A stretch of DNA of 64,000 nucleotides from contig JAUIMM010000644.1 in the NCBI GenBank assembly GCA_031769625.1, forward strand, positions 124,001 through 188,000. The letters run 5' to 3'. The notes under the pieces are model-generated. The model was not told the DNA's origin. It ran no database searches and saw only the letters and a list, made by a program, of their open reading frames with translations. Positions 39,935 through 53,552 of this stretch are shown here, one piece after another (positions within the stretch are counted from its first letter, which is position 1; each line of letters begins with the position of its first letter). The stretch is from Taudactylus pleione. Lineage: Eukaryota; Chordata; Amphibia; Anura; Myobatrachidae. Both the position numbers and the translations under genes were made by a program.

Positions 39935-42510
39935 GTGTTGAAGACCAAAACCCACAAATGTGATGTGAAATGGTTTTTCTCCCATGTTGCATTTAAGAGA
40001 AAACAGCAAATGCAAGTTTTAGGCCAAAATGCATTGAAAGCAATGGAAATAACAAAAGTCCATACTTTTTGATATCTCCTCTTGTAGCAAACACAGACAG
40101 CTCAAAATTGCACTGGATGTGTTGAAGACCAAGACCCACAAATGTGATGTGAAATGGTTTTTCTCCCATGTTGCTTTTAAGAGAAAACAGCAAATGCAAG
40201 TTTTAGGACAAAATGCATTGAAAGCAATGGAAATAACAAAAGTCCATACTTTGTGATATCTCCTCTTGTAGCAAACACAGACAGCTCAAAATTGCACTGG
40301 ATGTGTTGAAGACCAAGACCCACAAATGTGATGTGAAATGGTTTTTCTCCCATGTTGCTTTTAAGAGAAAACAGCAAATGCAAGTTTTAGGACAAAATGC
40401 ATTGAAAGCAATGGAAATAACAAAAGCGCATACTTTGTGATATCTCCTCTTGTAGCAATCACAGACAGCTCAAAATTTCACTGGATGTGTTGAAGACCAA
40501 GACCCACAAATGTGATGTGAAATGGTTTTTCTCCCATGTTGCTTTTAAGAGAAAACAGCAAATGCAAGTTTTAGGACAAAATGCATTGAAAGCAATGGAA
40601 ATAACAAAAGTCCATACTTTGTGATATCTCCTCTTGTAGCAAACACAGACAGCTCAAAATTGCACTGGATGTGTTGAAGACCAAGACCCACAAATGTGAT
40701 GTGAAATGGTTTTTCTCCCATGTTGCGTTTAAGAGAAAACAGCAAATGCACGTTTTAGGCCAAAATGCATTGAAAGCAATGAAAACAACAAAAGCGCATA
40801 CTTTGTGATATCTCCTCTTGTAGCAAACACAGACAGCTCAAAATTTCACTGGATGTGTTGAAGACCAAGACCCACAAATGTGATGTGAAATGGTTTTTCT
40901 CCCATGTTGCGTTTAAGAGAAAACAGCAAATGCACGTTTTAGGCCAAAATGCATTGAAAGCAATGGAAACAACAAAAGCGCATACTTTGTGATATCTCCT
41001 CTTGTAGCAAACACAGACAGCTCAAAATTTCACTGGATGTGTTGAAGACCAAGACCCACAAATGTGATGTGAAATGGTTTTTCTCCCATGTTGCTTTTAA
41101 GAGAAAACAGCAAATGCAAGTTTTAGGCCAAAATGCATTGAAAGCAATGGAAATAACAAAAGTCCATACTTTGTGATATCTCCTCTTGTAGCAAACACAG
41201 ACAGCTCAAAATTGCACTGGATGTGTTGAAGACCAAAACCCACAAATGTGATGTGAAATGTTTTTTCTCCCATGTTGCGTTTAAGAGAAAACAGCAAATG
41301 CAAGTTTTAGGCCAAAATGCATTGAAAGCAATGAAAACAACAAAAGCGCATACTTTGTGATATCTCCTCTTGTAGCAAACACAGACAGCTCAAAATTTCA
41401 CTGGATGTGTTGAAGACCAAGACCCACAAATGTGATGTGAAACGGTTTTTCTCCCATGTTGCGTTTAAGAGAAAACAGCAAATGCACGTTTTAGGCCAAA
41501 ATGCATTGAAAGCAATGGAAACAACAAAAGCGCATACTTTGTGATATCTCCTCTTGTAGCAAACACAGACAGCTCAAAATTTCACTGGATGTGTTGAAGA
41601 CCAAGTCCCACAAATGTGATGTGAAATGGTTTTTCTCCCATGTTGCGTTTAAGAGAAAACAGCAAATGCACGTTTTAGGCCAAAATGCATTGAAAGCAAT
41701 GGAAACAACAAAAGAGCATACTTTGTGTTATCTCCTCTTGTAGCAAACACAGACAGCTCAAAATTTCACTGGATGTGTTGAAGACCAAAACCCACAAATG
41801 TGATGTGAAATGGTTTTTCTCCCATGTTGCATTTAAGAGAAAACAGCAAATGCAAGTTTTAGGCCAAAATGCATTGAAAGCAATGGAAATAACAAAAGCG
41901 CATACTTTGTGATATCTCCTCTTGTAGCAAACACAGACAGCTCAAAATTTCACTGGATGTGTTGAAGACCAAGACCCACAAATGTGATGTGAAATGGTTT
42001 TTCTCCCATGTTGCGTTTAAGAGAAAACAGCAAATGCACGTTTTAGGCCAAAATGCTTTGAAAGCAATGGAAACAACAAAAGCGCATACTTTGTGATATC
42101 TCCTCTTGTAGCAAACACAGACAGCTCAAAATTTCACTGGATGTGTTGAAGACCAAGACCCACAAATGTGATGTGAAATGGTTTTTCTCCCATGTTGCTT
42201 TTAAGAGAAAACAGCAAATGCAAGTTTTAGGCCAAAATGCATTGAAAGCAATGGAAATAACAAAAGTCCATACTTTGTGATATCTCCTCTTGTAGCAAAC
42301 ACAGACAGCTCAAAATTGCACTGGATGTGTTGAAGACCAAGACCCACAAATGTGATGTGAAATGGTTTTTCTCCCATGTTGCGTTTAAGAGAAAACAGCA
42401 AATGCACGTTTTAGGCCAAAATGCATTGAAAGCAATGAAAACAACAAAAGCGCATACTTTGTGATATCTCCTCTTGTAGCAAACACAGACAGCTCAAAAT
42501 TTCACTGGAT
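39935..42510. repeat. 14-monomer block, copy 5 of 5
   Basis: The block is 2576 bp with the same marker order. Like copy 2 it is preceded by the AAAAACAC monomer. Copies 2 and 5 share flanks from about 23.2 kb and 38.7 kb at an offset of 15458 (84 monomers plus 2), so they are closest relatives. Private changes are AAAACCC near 41235 and GAAACGG near 41440. Confidence 0.85.
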
Positions 42511-44902
42511 GTGTTGAAGACCAAGACCCACAAATGTGATGTGAAATGGTTTTTCTCCCATGTTGCGTTTAAGAGAAAACAGCAACTGCACGTTTTAGGC
42601 CAAAATGCTTTGAAAGCAATGGAAACAACAAAAGCGCATACTTTGTGATATCTCCTCTTGTAGCAAACACAGACAGCTCAAAATTTCACTGGATGTGTTG
42701 AAGACCAAGACCCACAAATGTGATGTGAAATGGTTTTTCTCCCATGTTGCTTTTAAGAGAAAACAGCAAATGCAAGTTTTAGGACAAAATGCATTGAAAG
42801 CAATGGAAATAACAAAAGTCCATACTTTGTGATATCTCCTCTTGTAGCAAACACAGACAGCTCAAAATTGCACTGGATGTGTTGAAGACCAAGACCCACA
42901 AATGTGATGTGAAATGGTTTTTCTCCCATGTTGCGTTTAAGAGAAAACAGCAAATGCACGTTTTAGGCCAAAATGCATTGAAAGCAATGAAAACAACAAA
43001 AGCGCATACTTTGTGATATCTCCTCTTGTAGCAAACACAGACAGCTCAAAAAATCACTGGATGTGTTGAAGACCAAGACCCACAAATGTGATGTGAAATG
43101 GTTTTTCTCCCATGTTGCGTTTAAGAGAAAACAGCAAATGCACGTTTTAGGCCAAAATGCATTGAAAGCAATGGAAACAAAAAAAGCGCATACTTTGTGA
43201 TATCTCCTCTTGTAGCAAACACAGACAGCTCAAAATTTCACTGGATGTGTTGAAGACCAAGACCCACAAATGTGATGTGAAATGGTTTTTCTCCCATGTT
43301 GCTTTTAAGAGAAAACAGCAAATGCAAGTTTTAGGCCAAAATGCATTGAAAGCAATGGAAATAACAAAAGTCCATACTTTGTGATATCTCCTCTTGTAGC
43401 AAACACAGACAGCTCAAAATTGCACTGGATGTGTTGAAGACCAAGACCCACAAATGTGATGTGAAATGGTTTTTCTCCCATGTTGCGTTTAAGAGAAAAC
43501 AGCAAATGCACGTTGTAGGCCAAAATGCTTTGAAAGCAATGGAAACAACAAAAGTGCATACTTTGTGATATCTCCTCTTGTAGCAAACACAGACAGCTCA
43601 AAATTTCACTGGATGTGTTGAAGACCAAGACCCACAAATGTGATGTGAAATGGTTTTTCTCCCATGTTGCGTTTAAGAGAAAACAGCAAATGCACGTTTT
43701 AGGCCAAAATGCATTGAAAGCAATGGAAACAACAAAAGAGCATACTTTGTGTTATCTCCTCTTGTAGCAAACACAGACAGCTCAAAATTTCACTGGATGT
43801 GTTGAAGACCAAAACCCACAAATGTGATGTGAAATGGTTTTTCTCCCATGTTGCATTTAAGAGAAAACAGCAAATGCAAGTTTTAGGCCAAAATGCATTG
43901 AAAGCAATGGAAATAACAAAAGCGCATACTTTGTGATATCTCCTCTTGTAGCAAACACAGACAGCTCAAAATTTCACTGGATGTGTTGAAGACCAAGACC
44001 CACAAATGTGATGTGAAATGGTTTTTCTCCCATAATGCGTTTAAGAGAAAACAGCAAATGCACGTTTTAGGCCAAAATGCTTTGAAAGCAATGGAAACAA
44101 CAAAAGAGCATACTTTGTGTTATCTCCTCTTGTAGCAAACACAGACAGCTCAAAATTTCACTGGATGTGTTGAAGACCAAAACCCACAAATGTGATGTGA
44201 AATGGTTTTTCTCCCATGTTGCATTTAAGAGAAAACAGCAAATGCAAGTTTTAGGCCAAAATGCATTGAAAGCAATGGAAATAACAAAAGCGCATACTTT
44301 GTGATATCTCCTCTTGTAGCAAACACAGACAGCTCAAAATTTCACTGGATGTGTTGAAGACCAAGACCCACAAATGTGATGTGAAATGGTTTTTCTCCCA
44401 TGTTGCGTTTAAGAGAAAACAGCAAATGCACGTTTTAGGCCAAAATGCTTTGAAAGCAATGGAAACAACAAAAGCGCATACTTTGTGATATCTCCTCTTG
44501 TAGCAAACACAGACAGCTCAAAATTTCACTGGATGTGTTGAAGACCAAGACCCACAAATGTGATGTGAAATGGTTTTTCTCCCATGTTGCTTTTAAGAGA
44601 AAACAGCAAATGCAAGTTTTAGGCCAAAATGCATTGAAAGCAATGGAAATAACAAAAGTCCATACTTTGTGATATCTCCTCTTGTAGCAAACACAGACAG
44701 CTCAAAATTGCACTGGATGTGTTGAAGACCAAGACCCACAAATGTGATGTGAAATGGTTTTTCTCCCATGTTGCGTTTAAGAGAAAACAGCAAATGCACG
44801 TTTTAGGCCAAAATGCATTGAAAGCAATGAAAACAACAAAAGCGCATACTTTGTGATATCTCCTCTTGTAGCAAACACAGACAGCTCAAAATTTCACTGG
44901 AT
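41039..44902. repeat. 21-monomer higher-order unit, first copy
   Basis: The unit is 3864 bp (21 x 184). Type B anchors at 41039, 42143, 42695, 43247 and 44535 recur at exactly +3864. AAAAAATCAC (about 43046) and GTTGTAG (about 43513) lie inside. Private changes are CATAATGCG near 44034 and AAAGTGC near 43553. Confidence 0.82.
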
Positions 44903-47900
44903 GTGTTGAAGACCAAGACCCACAAATGTGATGTGAAATGGTTTTTCTCCCATGTTGCTTTTAAGAGAAAACAGCAAATGCAAGTTTTAGGCCAAAATGC
45001 ATTGAAAGCAATGGAAATAACAAAAGTCCATACTTTGTGATATCTCCTCTTGTAGCAAACACAGACAGCTCAAAATTGCACTGGATGTGTTGAAGACCAA
45101 GACCCACAAATGTGATGTGAAATGTTTTTTCTCCCATGTTGCGTTTAAGAGAAAACAGCAAATGCAAGTTTTAGGCCAAAATGCATTGAAAGCAATGAAA
45201 ACAACAAAAGCGCATACTTTGTGATATCTCCTCTTGTAGCAAACACAGACAGCTCAAAATTTCACTGGATGTGTTGAAGACCAAGACCCACAAATGTGAT
45301 GTGAAATGGTTTTTCTCCCATGTTGCGTTTAAGAGAAAACAGCAAATGCACGTTTTAGGCCAAAATGCAATGAAAGCAATGGAAACAACAAAAGCGCATA
45401 CTTTGTGATATCTCCTCTTGTAGCAAACACAAACAGCTCAAAATTTCACTGGATGTGTTGAAGACCAAGTCCCACAAATGTGATGTGAAATGGTTTTTCT
45501 CCCATGTTGCGTTTAAGAGAAAACAGCAAATGCACGTTTTAGGCCAAAATGCATTGAAAGCAATGGAAACAACAAAAGAGCATACTTTGTGTTATCTCCT
45601 CTTGTAGCAAACACAGACAGCTCAAAATTTCACTGGATGTGTTGAAGACCAAAACCCACAAATGTGATGTGAAATGGTTTTTCTCCCATGTTGCATTTAA
45701 GAGAAAACAGCAAATGCAAGTTTTAGGCCAAAATGCATTGAAAGCAATGGAAATAACAAAAGCGCATACTTTGTGATATCTCCTCTTGTAGCAAACACAG
45801 ACAGCTCAAAATTTCACTGGATGTGTTGAAGACCAAGACCCACAAATGTGATGTGAAATGGTTTTTCTCCCATGTTGCGTTTAAGAGAAAACAGCAAATG
45901 CACGTTTTAGGCCAAAATGCTTTGAAAGCAATGGAAACAACAAAAGCGCATACTTTGTGATATCTCCTCTTGTAGCAAACACAGACAGCTCAAAATTTCA
46001 CTGGATGTGTTGAAGACCAAGACCCACAAATGTGATGTGAAATGGTTTTTCTCCCATGTTGCTTTTAAGAGAAAACAGCAAATGCAAGTTTTAGGCCAAA
46101 ATGCATTGAAAGCAATGGAAATAACAAAAGTCCATACTTTGTGATATCTCCTCTTGTAGCAAACACAGACAGCTCAAAATTGCACTGGATGTGTTGAAGA
46201 CCAAGACCCACAAATGTGATGTGAAATGGTTTTTCTCCCATGTTGCGTTTAAGAGAAAACAGCAAATGCACGTTTTAGGCCAAAATGCATTGAAAGCAAT
46301 GAAAACAACAAAAGCGCATACTTTGTGATATCTCCTCTTGTAGCAAACACAGACAGCTCAAAATTTCACTGGATGTGTTGAAGACCAAGACCCACAAATG
46401 TGATGTGAAATGGTTTTTCTCCCATGTTGCGTTTAAGAGAAAACAGCAACTGCACGTTTTAGGCCAAAATGCTTTGAAAGCAATGGAAACAACAAAAGCG
46501 CATACTTTGTGATATCTCCTCTTGTAGCAAACACAGACAGCTCAAAATTTCACTGGATGTGTTGAAGACCAAGACCCACAAATGTGATGTGAAATGGTTT
46601 TTCTCCCATGTTGCTTTTAAGAGAAAACAGCAAATGCAAGTTTTAGGACAAAATGCATTGAAAGCAATGGAAATAACAAAAGTCCATACTTTGTGATATC
46701 TCCTCTTGTAGCAAACACAGACAGCTCAAAATTGCACTGGATGTGTTGAAGACCAAGACCCACAAATGTGATGTGAAATGGTTTTTCTCCCATGTTGCGT
46801 TTAAGAGAAAACAGCAAATGCACGTTTTAGGCCAAAATGCATTGAAAGCAATGAAAACAACAAAAGCGCATACTTTGTGATATCTCCTCTTGTAGCAAAC
46901 ACAGACAGCTCAAAAAATCACTGGATGTGTTGAAGACCAAGACCCACAAATGTGATGTGAAATGGTTTTTCTCCCATGTTGCGTTTAAGAGAAAACAGCA
47001 AATGCACGTTTTAAGCCAAAATGCATTGAAAGCAATGGAAACAAAAAAAGCGCATACTTTGTGATATCTCCTCTTGTAGCAAACACAGACAGCTCAAAAT
47101 TTCACTGGATGTGTTGAAGACCAAGACCCACAAATGTGATGTGAAATGGTTTTTCTCCCATGTTGCTTTTAAGAGAAAACAGCAAATGAAAGTTTTAGGC
47201 CAAAATGCATTGAAAGCAATGGAAATAACAAAAGTCCATACTTTGTGATATCTCCTCTTGTAGCAAACACAGACAGCTCAAAATTGCACTGGATGTGTTG
47301 AAGACCAAGACCCACAAATGTGATGTGAAATGGTTTTTCTCCCATGTTGCGTTTAAGAGAAAACAGCAAATGCACGTTGTAGGCCAAAATGCTTTGAAAG
47401 CAATGGAAACAACAAAAGTCCATACTTTGTGATATCTCCTCTTGTAGCAAACACAGACAGCTCAAAATTTCACTGGATGTGTTGAAGACCAAGACCCACA
47501 AATGTGATGTGAAATGGTTTTTCTCCCATGTTGCGTTTAAGAGAAAACAGCAAATGCACGTTTTAGGCCAAAATGCATTGAAAGCAATGGAAACAACAAA
47601 AGAGCATACTTTGTGTTATCTCCTCTTGTAGCAAACACAGACAGCTCAAAATTTCACTGGATGTGTTGAAGACCAAAACCCACAAATGTGATGTGAAATG
47701 GTTTTTCTCCCATGTTGCATTTAAGAGAAAACAGCAAATGCAAGTTTTAGGCCAAAATGCATTGAAAGCAATGGAAATAACAAAAGCGCATACTTTGTGA
47801 TATCTCCTCTTGTAGCAAACACAGACAGCTCAAAATTTCACTGGATGTGTTGAAGACCAAGACCCACAAATGTGATGTGAAATGGTTTTTCTCCAATGTT

Positions 47901-48766
47901 GCGTTTAAGAGAAAACAGCAAATGCACGTTTTAGGCCAAAATGCTTTGAAAGCAATGGAAACAACAAAAGAGCATACTTTGTGTTATCTCCTCTTGTAGC
48001 AAACACAGACAGCTCAAAATTTCACTGGATGTGTTGAAGACCAAAACCCACAAATGTGATGTGAAATGGTTTTTCTCCCATGTTGCATTTAAGAGAAAAC
48101 AGCAAATGCAAGTTTTAGGCCAAAATGCATTGAAAGCAATGGAAATAACAAAAGCGCATACTTTGTGATATCTCCTCTTGTAGCAAACACAGACAGCTCA
48201 AAATTTCACTGGATGTGTTGAAGACCAAGACCCACAAATGTGATGTGAAATGGTTTTTCTCCCATGTTGCGTTTAAGAGAAAACAGCAAATGCACGTTTT
48301 AGGCCAAAATGCTTTGAAAGCAATGGAAACAACAAAAGCGCATACTTTGTGATATCTCCTCTTGTAGCAAACACAGACAGCTCAAAATTTCACTGGATGT
48401 GTTGAAGACCAAGACCCACAAATGTGATGTGAAATGGTTTTTCTCCCATGTTGCTTTTAAGAGAAAACAGCAAATGCAAGTTTTAGGCCAAAATGCATTG
48501 AAAGCAATGGAAATAACAAAAGTCCATACTTTGTGATATCTCCTCTTGTAGCAAACACAGACAGCTCAAAATTGCACTGGATGTGTTGAAGACCAAGACC
48601 CACAAATGTGATGTGAAATGGTTTTTCTCCCATGTTGCGTTTAAGAGAAAACAGCAAATGCACGTTTTAGGCCAAAATGCATTGAAAGCAATGAAAACAA
48701 CAAAAGCGCATACTTTGTGATATCTCCTCTTGTAGCAAACACAGACAGCTCAAAATTTCACTGGAT
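44903..48766. repeat. 21-monomer higher-order unit, second copy
   Basis: Directly adjacent to the first copy, with anchors at 44903, 46007, 46559, 47111 and 48399. It differs by few bases by eye (AATGCAATG near 45369, TTTTAAGCC near 47013, CAAATGAAAG near 47187, CTCCAATG near 47893). This is the clearest tandem HOR pair in the window. Confidence 0.82.
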
Positions 48767-49872
48767 GTGTTGAAGACCAAGACCCACAAATGTGATGTGA
48801 AATGGTTTTTCTCCCATGTTGCATTTAAGAGAAAACAGCAAATGCAAGTTTTAGGCCAAAATGCATTGAAAACAATGGAAATAACAAAAGCGCATACTTT
48901 GTGATATCTCCTCTTGTAGCAAACACAGACAGCTCAAAATTTCACTGGATGTGTTGAAGACCAAGACCCACAAATGTGATGTGAAATGGTTTTTCTCCCA
49001 TGTTGCGTTTAAGAGAAAACAGCAAATGCAAGTTTTAGGCCAAAATGCATTGAAAACAATGGAAATAACAAAAGCGCATACTTTGTGATATCTCCTCTTG
49101 TAGCAAACACAGACAGCTCAAAATTTCACTGGATGTGTTGAAGACCAAGACCCACAAATGTGATGTGAAATGGTTTTTCTCCCATGTTGCGTTTAAGAGA
49201 AAACAGCAAATGCAAGTTTTAGGCCAAAATGCATTGAAAGCAATGGAAATAACAAAAGCGCATACTTTGTGATATCTCCTCTTGTAGCAAACACAGACAG
49301 CTCAAAATTTCACTGGATGTGTTGAAGACCAAGACCCACAAATGTGATGTGAAATGGTTTTTCTCCCATGTTGCGTTTAAGAGAAAACAGCAACTGCACG
49401 TTTTAGGCCAAAATGCTTTGAAAGCAATGGAAACAACAAAAGCGCATACTTTGTGATATCTCCTCTTGTAGCAAACACAGACAGCTCAAAATTTCACTGG
49501 ATGTGTTGAAGACCAAGACCCACAAATGTGATGTGAAATGGTTTTTCTCCCATGTTGCGTTTAAGAGAAAACAGCAAATGCAAGTTTTAGGCCAAAATGC
49601 ATTGAAAGCAATGGAAATAACAAAAGCGCATACTTTGTGATATCTCCTCTTGTAGCAAACACAGACAGCTCAAAATTTCACTGGATGTGTTGAAGACCAA
49701 GACCCACAAATGTGATGTGAAATGGTTTTTCTCCCATGTTGCGTTTAAGAGAAAACAGCAACTGCACGTTTTAGGCCAAAATGCTTTGAAAGCAATGGAA
49801 ACAACAAAAGCGCATACTTTGTGATATCTCCTCTTGTAGCAAAAACACAGACAGCTCAAAATTTCACTGGAT

Positions 49873-50239
49873 GTGTTGAAGACCAAGACCCACAAATGTG
49901 ATGTGAAATGGTTTTTCTCCCATGTTGCATTTACGAGAAAACAGCAAATGCACGTTTTAGGCCAAAATGCATTGAAAGCAATGGAAACACAAAAGCGCAT
50001 ACTTTGTGTTATCTCCTCTTGTAGCAAACACAGACAGCTCAAAATTTCACTGGATGTGTTGAAGACCAAAACCCACAAATGTGATGTGAAATCGTTTTTC
50101 TCCCATGTTGCGTTTAAGAGAAAACAGCAAATGCAAGTTTTAGGCCAAAATGCATTGAAAGCAATGGAAATAACAAAAGTCCATACTTTGTGATATCTCC
50201 TCTTGTAGCAAACACAGACAGCTCAAAATTGCACTGGAT
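49873..50239. repeat. Marker dimer K-L, copy 5
   Basis: The pair is canonical, but it is followed by a monomer with CACG and GAAATAAC...GTCC in place of the TGTTTTTTC monomer that follows copies 1-4, so the right-hand context has been exchanged. Confidence 0.88.
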
Positions 50240-53185
50240 GTGTTGAAGACCAAGACCCACAAATGTGATGTGAAATGGTTTTTCTCCCATGTTGCGTTTA
50301 AGAGAAAACAGCAAATGCACGTTTTAGGCCAAAATGCATTGAAAGCAATGGAAATAACAAAAGTCCATACTTTGTGATATCTCCTCTTGTAGCAAACACA
50401 GACAGCTCAAAATTTCACTGGATGTGTTGAAGACCAAGACCCACAAATGTGATGTGAAATGGTTTTTCTCCCATGTTGCTTTTAAGAGAAAACAGCAAAT
50501 GCAAGTTTTAGGCCAAAATGCATTGAAAGCAATGGAAATAACAAAAGTCCATACTTTGTGATATCTCCTCTTGTAGCAAACACAGACAGCTCAAAATTGC
50601 ACTGGATGTGTTGAAGACCAAGACCCACAAATGTGATGTGAAATGGTTTTTCTCCCATGTTGCGTTTAAGAGAAAACAGCAAATGCACGTTGTAGGCCAA
50701 AATGCTTTGAAAGCAATGGAAACAACAAAAGCGCACACTTTGTGATATCTCCTCTTGTAGCAAACACAGACAGCTCAAAATTTCACTGGATGTGTTGAAG
50801 ACCAAGACCCACAAATGTGATGTGAAATGGTTTTTCTCCCATGTTGCGTTTAAGAGAAAACAGCAAATGCACGTTTTAGGCCAAAATGCATTGAAAGCAA
50901 TGGAAACAACAAAAGAGCATACTTTGTGTTATCTCCTCTTGTAGCAAACACAGACAGCTCAAAATTTCACTGGATGTGTTGAAGACCAAAACCCACAAAT
51001 GTGATGTGAAATGGTTTTTCTCCCATGTTGCATTTAAGAGAAAACAGCAAATGCAAGTTTTAGGCCAAAATGCATTGAAAGCAATGGAAATAACAAAAGC
51101 GCATACTTTGTGATATCTCCTCTTGTAGCAAACACAGACAGCTCAAAATTTCACTGGATGTGTTGAAGACCAAGACCCACAAATGTGATGTGAAATGGTT
51201 TTTCTCCCATGTTGCGTTTAAGAGAAAACAGCAAATGCACGTTTTAGGCCAAAATGCTTTGAAAGCAATGGAAACAACAAAAGAGCATACTTTGTGTTAT
51301 CTCCTCTTGTAGCAAACACAGACAGCTCAAAATTTCACTGGATGTGTTGAAGACCAAAACCCACAAATGTGATGTGAAATGGTTTTTCTCCCATGTTGCA
51401 TTTAAGAGAAAACAGCAAATGCAAGTTTTAGGCCAAAATGCATTGAAAGCAATGGAAATAACAAAAGCGCATACTTTGTGATATCTCCTCTTGTAGCAAA
51501 CACAGACAGCTCAAAATTTCACTGGATGTGTTGAAGACCAAGACCCACAAATGTGATGTGAAATGGTTTTTCTCCCATGTTGCGTTTAAGAGAAAACAGC
51601 AAATGCACGTTTTAGGCCAAAATGCTTTGAAAGCAATGGAAACAACAAAAGCGCATACTTTGTGATATCTCCTCTTGTAGCAAACACAGACAGCTCAAAA
51701 TTTCACTGGATGTGTTGAAGACCAAGACCCACAAATGTGATGTGAAATGGTTTTTCTCCCATGTTGCTTTTAAGAGAAAACAGCAAATGCAAGTTTTAGG
51801 CCAAAATGCATTGAAAGCAATGGAAATAACAAAAGTCCATACTTTGTGATATCTCCTCTTGTAGCAAACACAGACAGCTCAAAATTGCACTGGATGTGTT
51901 GAAGACCAAGACCCACAAATGTGATGTGAAATGGTTTTTCTCCCATGTTGCGTTTAAGAGAAAACAGCAAATGCACGTTTTAGGCCAAAATGCATTGAAA
52001 GCAATGAAAACAACAAAAGCGCATATTTTGTGATATCTCCTCTTGTAGCAAACACAGACAGCTCAAAATTTCACTGGATGTGTTGAAGACCAAGACCCAC
52101 AAATGTGATGTGAAATGGTTTTTCTCCCATGTTGCATTTAAGAGAAAACAGCAAATGCAAGTTTTAGGCCAAAATGCATTGAAAACAATGGAAATAACAA
52201 AAGCGCATACTTTGTGATATCTCCTCTTGTAGCAAACACAGACAGCTCAAAATTTCACTGGATGTGTTGAAGACCAAGACCCACAAATGTGATGTGAAAT
52301 GGTTTTTCTCCCATGTTGCGTTTAAGAGAAAACAGCAAATGCAAGTTTTAGGCCAAAATGCATTGAAAACAATGGAAATAACAAAAGCGCATACTTTGTG
52401 ATATCTCCTCTTGTAGCAAACACAGACAGCTCAAAATTTCACTGGATGTGTTGAAGACCAAGACCCACAAATGTGATGTGAAATGGTTTTTCTCCCATGT
52501 TGCGTTTAAGAGAAAACAGCAAATGCAAGTTTTAGGCCAAAATGCATTGAAAGCAATGGAAATAACAAAAGCGCATACTTTGTGATATCTCCTCTTGTAG
52601 CAAACACAGACAGCTCAAAATTTCACTGGATGTGTTGAAGACCAAGACCCACAAATGTGATGTGAAATGGTTTTTCTCCCATGTTGCGTTTAAGAGAAAA
52701 CAGCAACTGCACGTTTTAGGCCAAAATGCTTTGAAAGCAATGGAAACAACAAAAGCGCATACTTTGTGATATCTCCTCTTGTAGCAAACACAGACAGCTC
52801 AAAATTTCACTGGATGTGTTGAAGACCAAGACCCACAAATGTGATGTGAAATGGTTTTTCTCCCATGTTGCGTTTAAGAGAAAACAGCAAATGCAAGTTT
52901 TAGGCCAAAATGCATTGAAAGCAATGGAAATAACAAAAGCGCATACTTTGTGATATCTCCTCTTGTAGCAAACACAGACAGCTCAAAATTTCACTGGATG
53001 TGTTGAAGACCAAGACCCACAAATGTGATGTGAAATGGTTTTTCTCCCATGTTGCGTTTAAGAGAAAACAGCAACTGCACGTTTTAGGCCAAAATGCTTT
53101 GAAAGCAATGGAAACAACAAAAGCGCATACTTTGTGATATCTCCTCTTGTAGCAAAAACACAGACAGCTCAAAATTTCACTGGAT

Positions 53186-53552
53186 GTGTTGAAGACCAAG
53201 ACCCACAAATGTGATGTGAAATGGTTTTTCTCCCATGTTGCATTTACGAGAAAACAGCAAATGCACGTTTTAGGCCAAAATGCATTGAAAGCAATGGAAA
53301 CACAAAAGCGCATACTTTGTGTTATCTCCTCTTGTAGCAAACACAGACAGCTCAAAATTTCACTGGATGTGTTGAAGACCAAAACCCACAAATGTGATGT
53401 GAAATCGTTTTTCTCCCATGTTGCGTTTAAGAGAAAACAGCAAATGCAAGTTTTAGGCCAAAATGCATTGAAAGCAATGGAAATAACAAAAGCGCATACT
53501 TTGTGATATCTCCTCTTGTAGCAAACACAGACAGCTCATAATTTCACTGGAT
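53186..53552. repeat. Marker dimer K-L, copy 6
   Basis: K is canonical. L ends with GCGC and CTCATAATTTC in place of GTCC and CTCAAAATTGC, so L is itself a hybrid with another monomer type in its right half. Confidence 0.88.
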
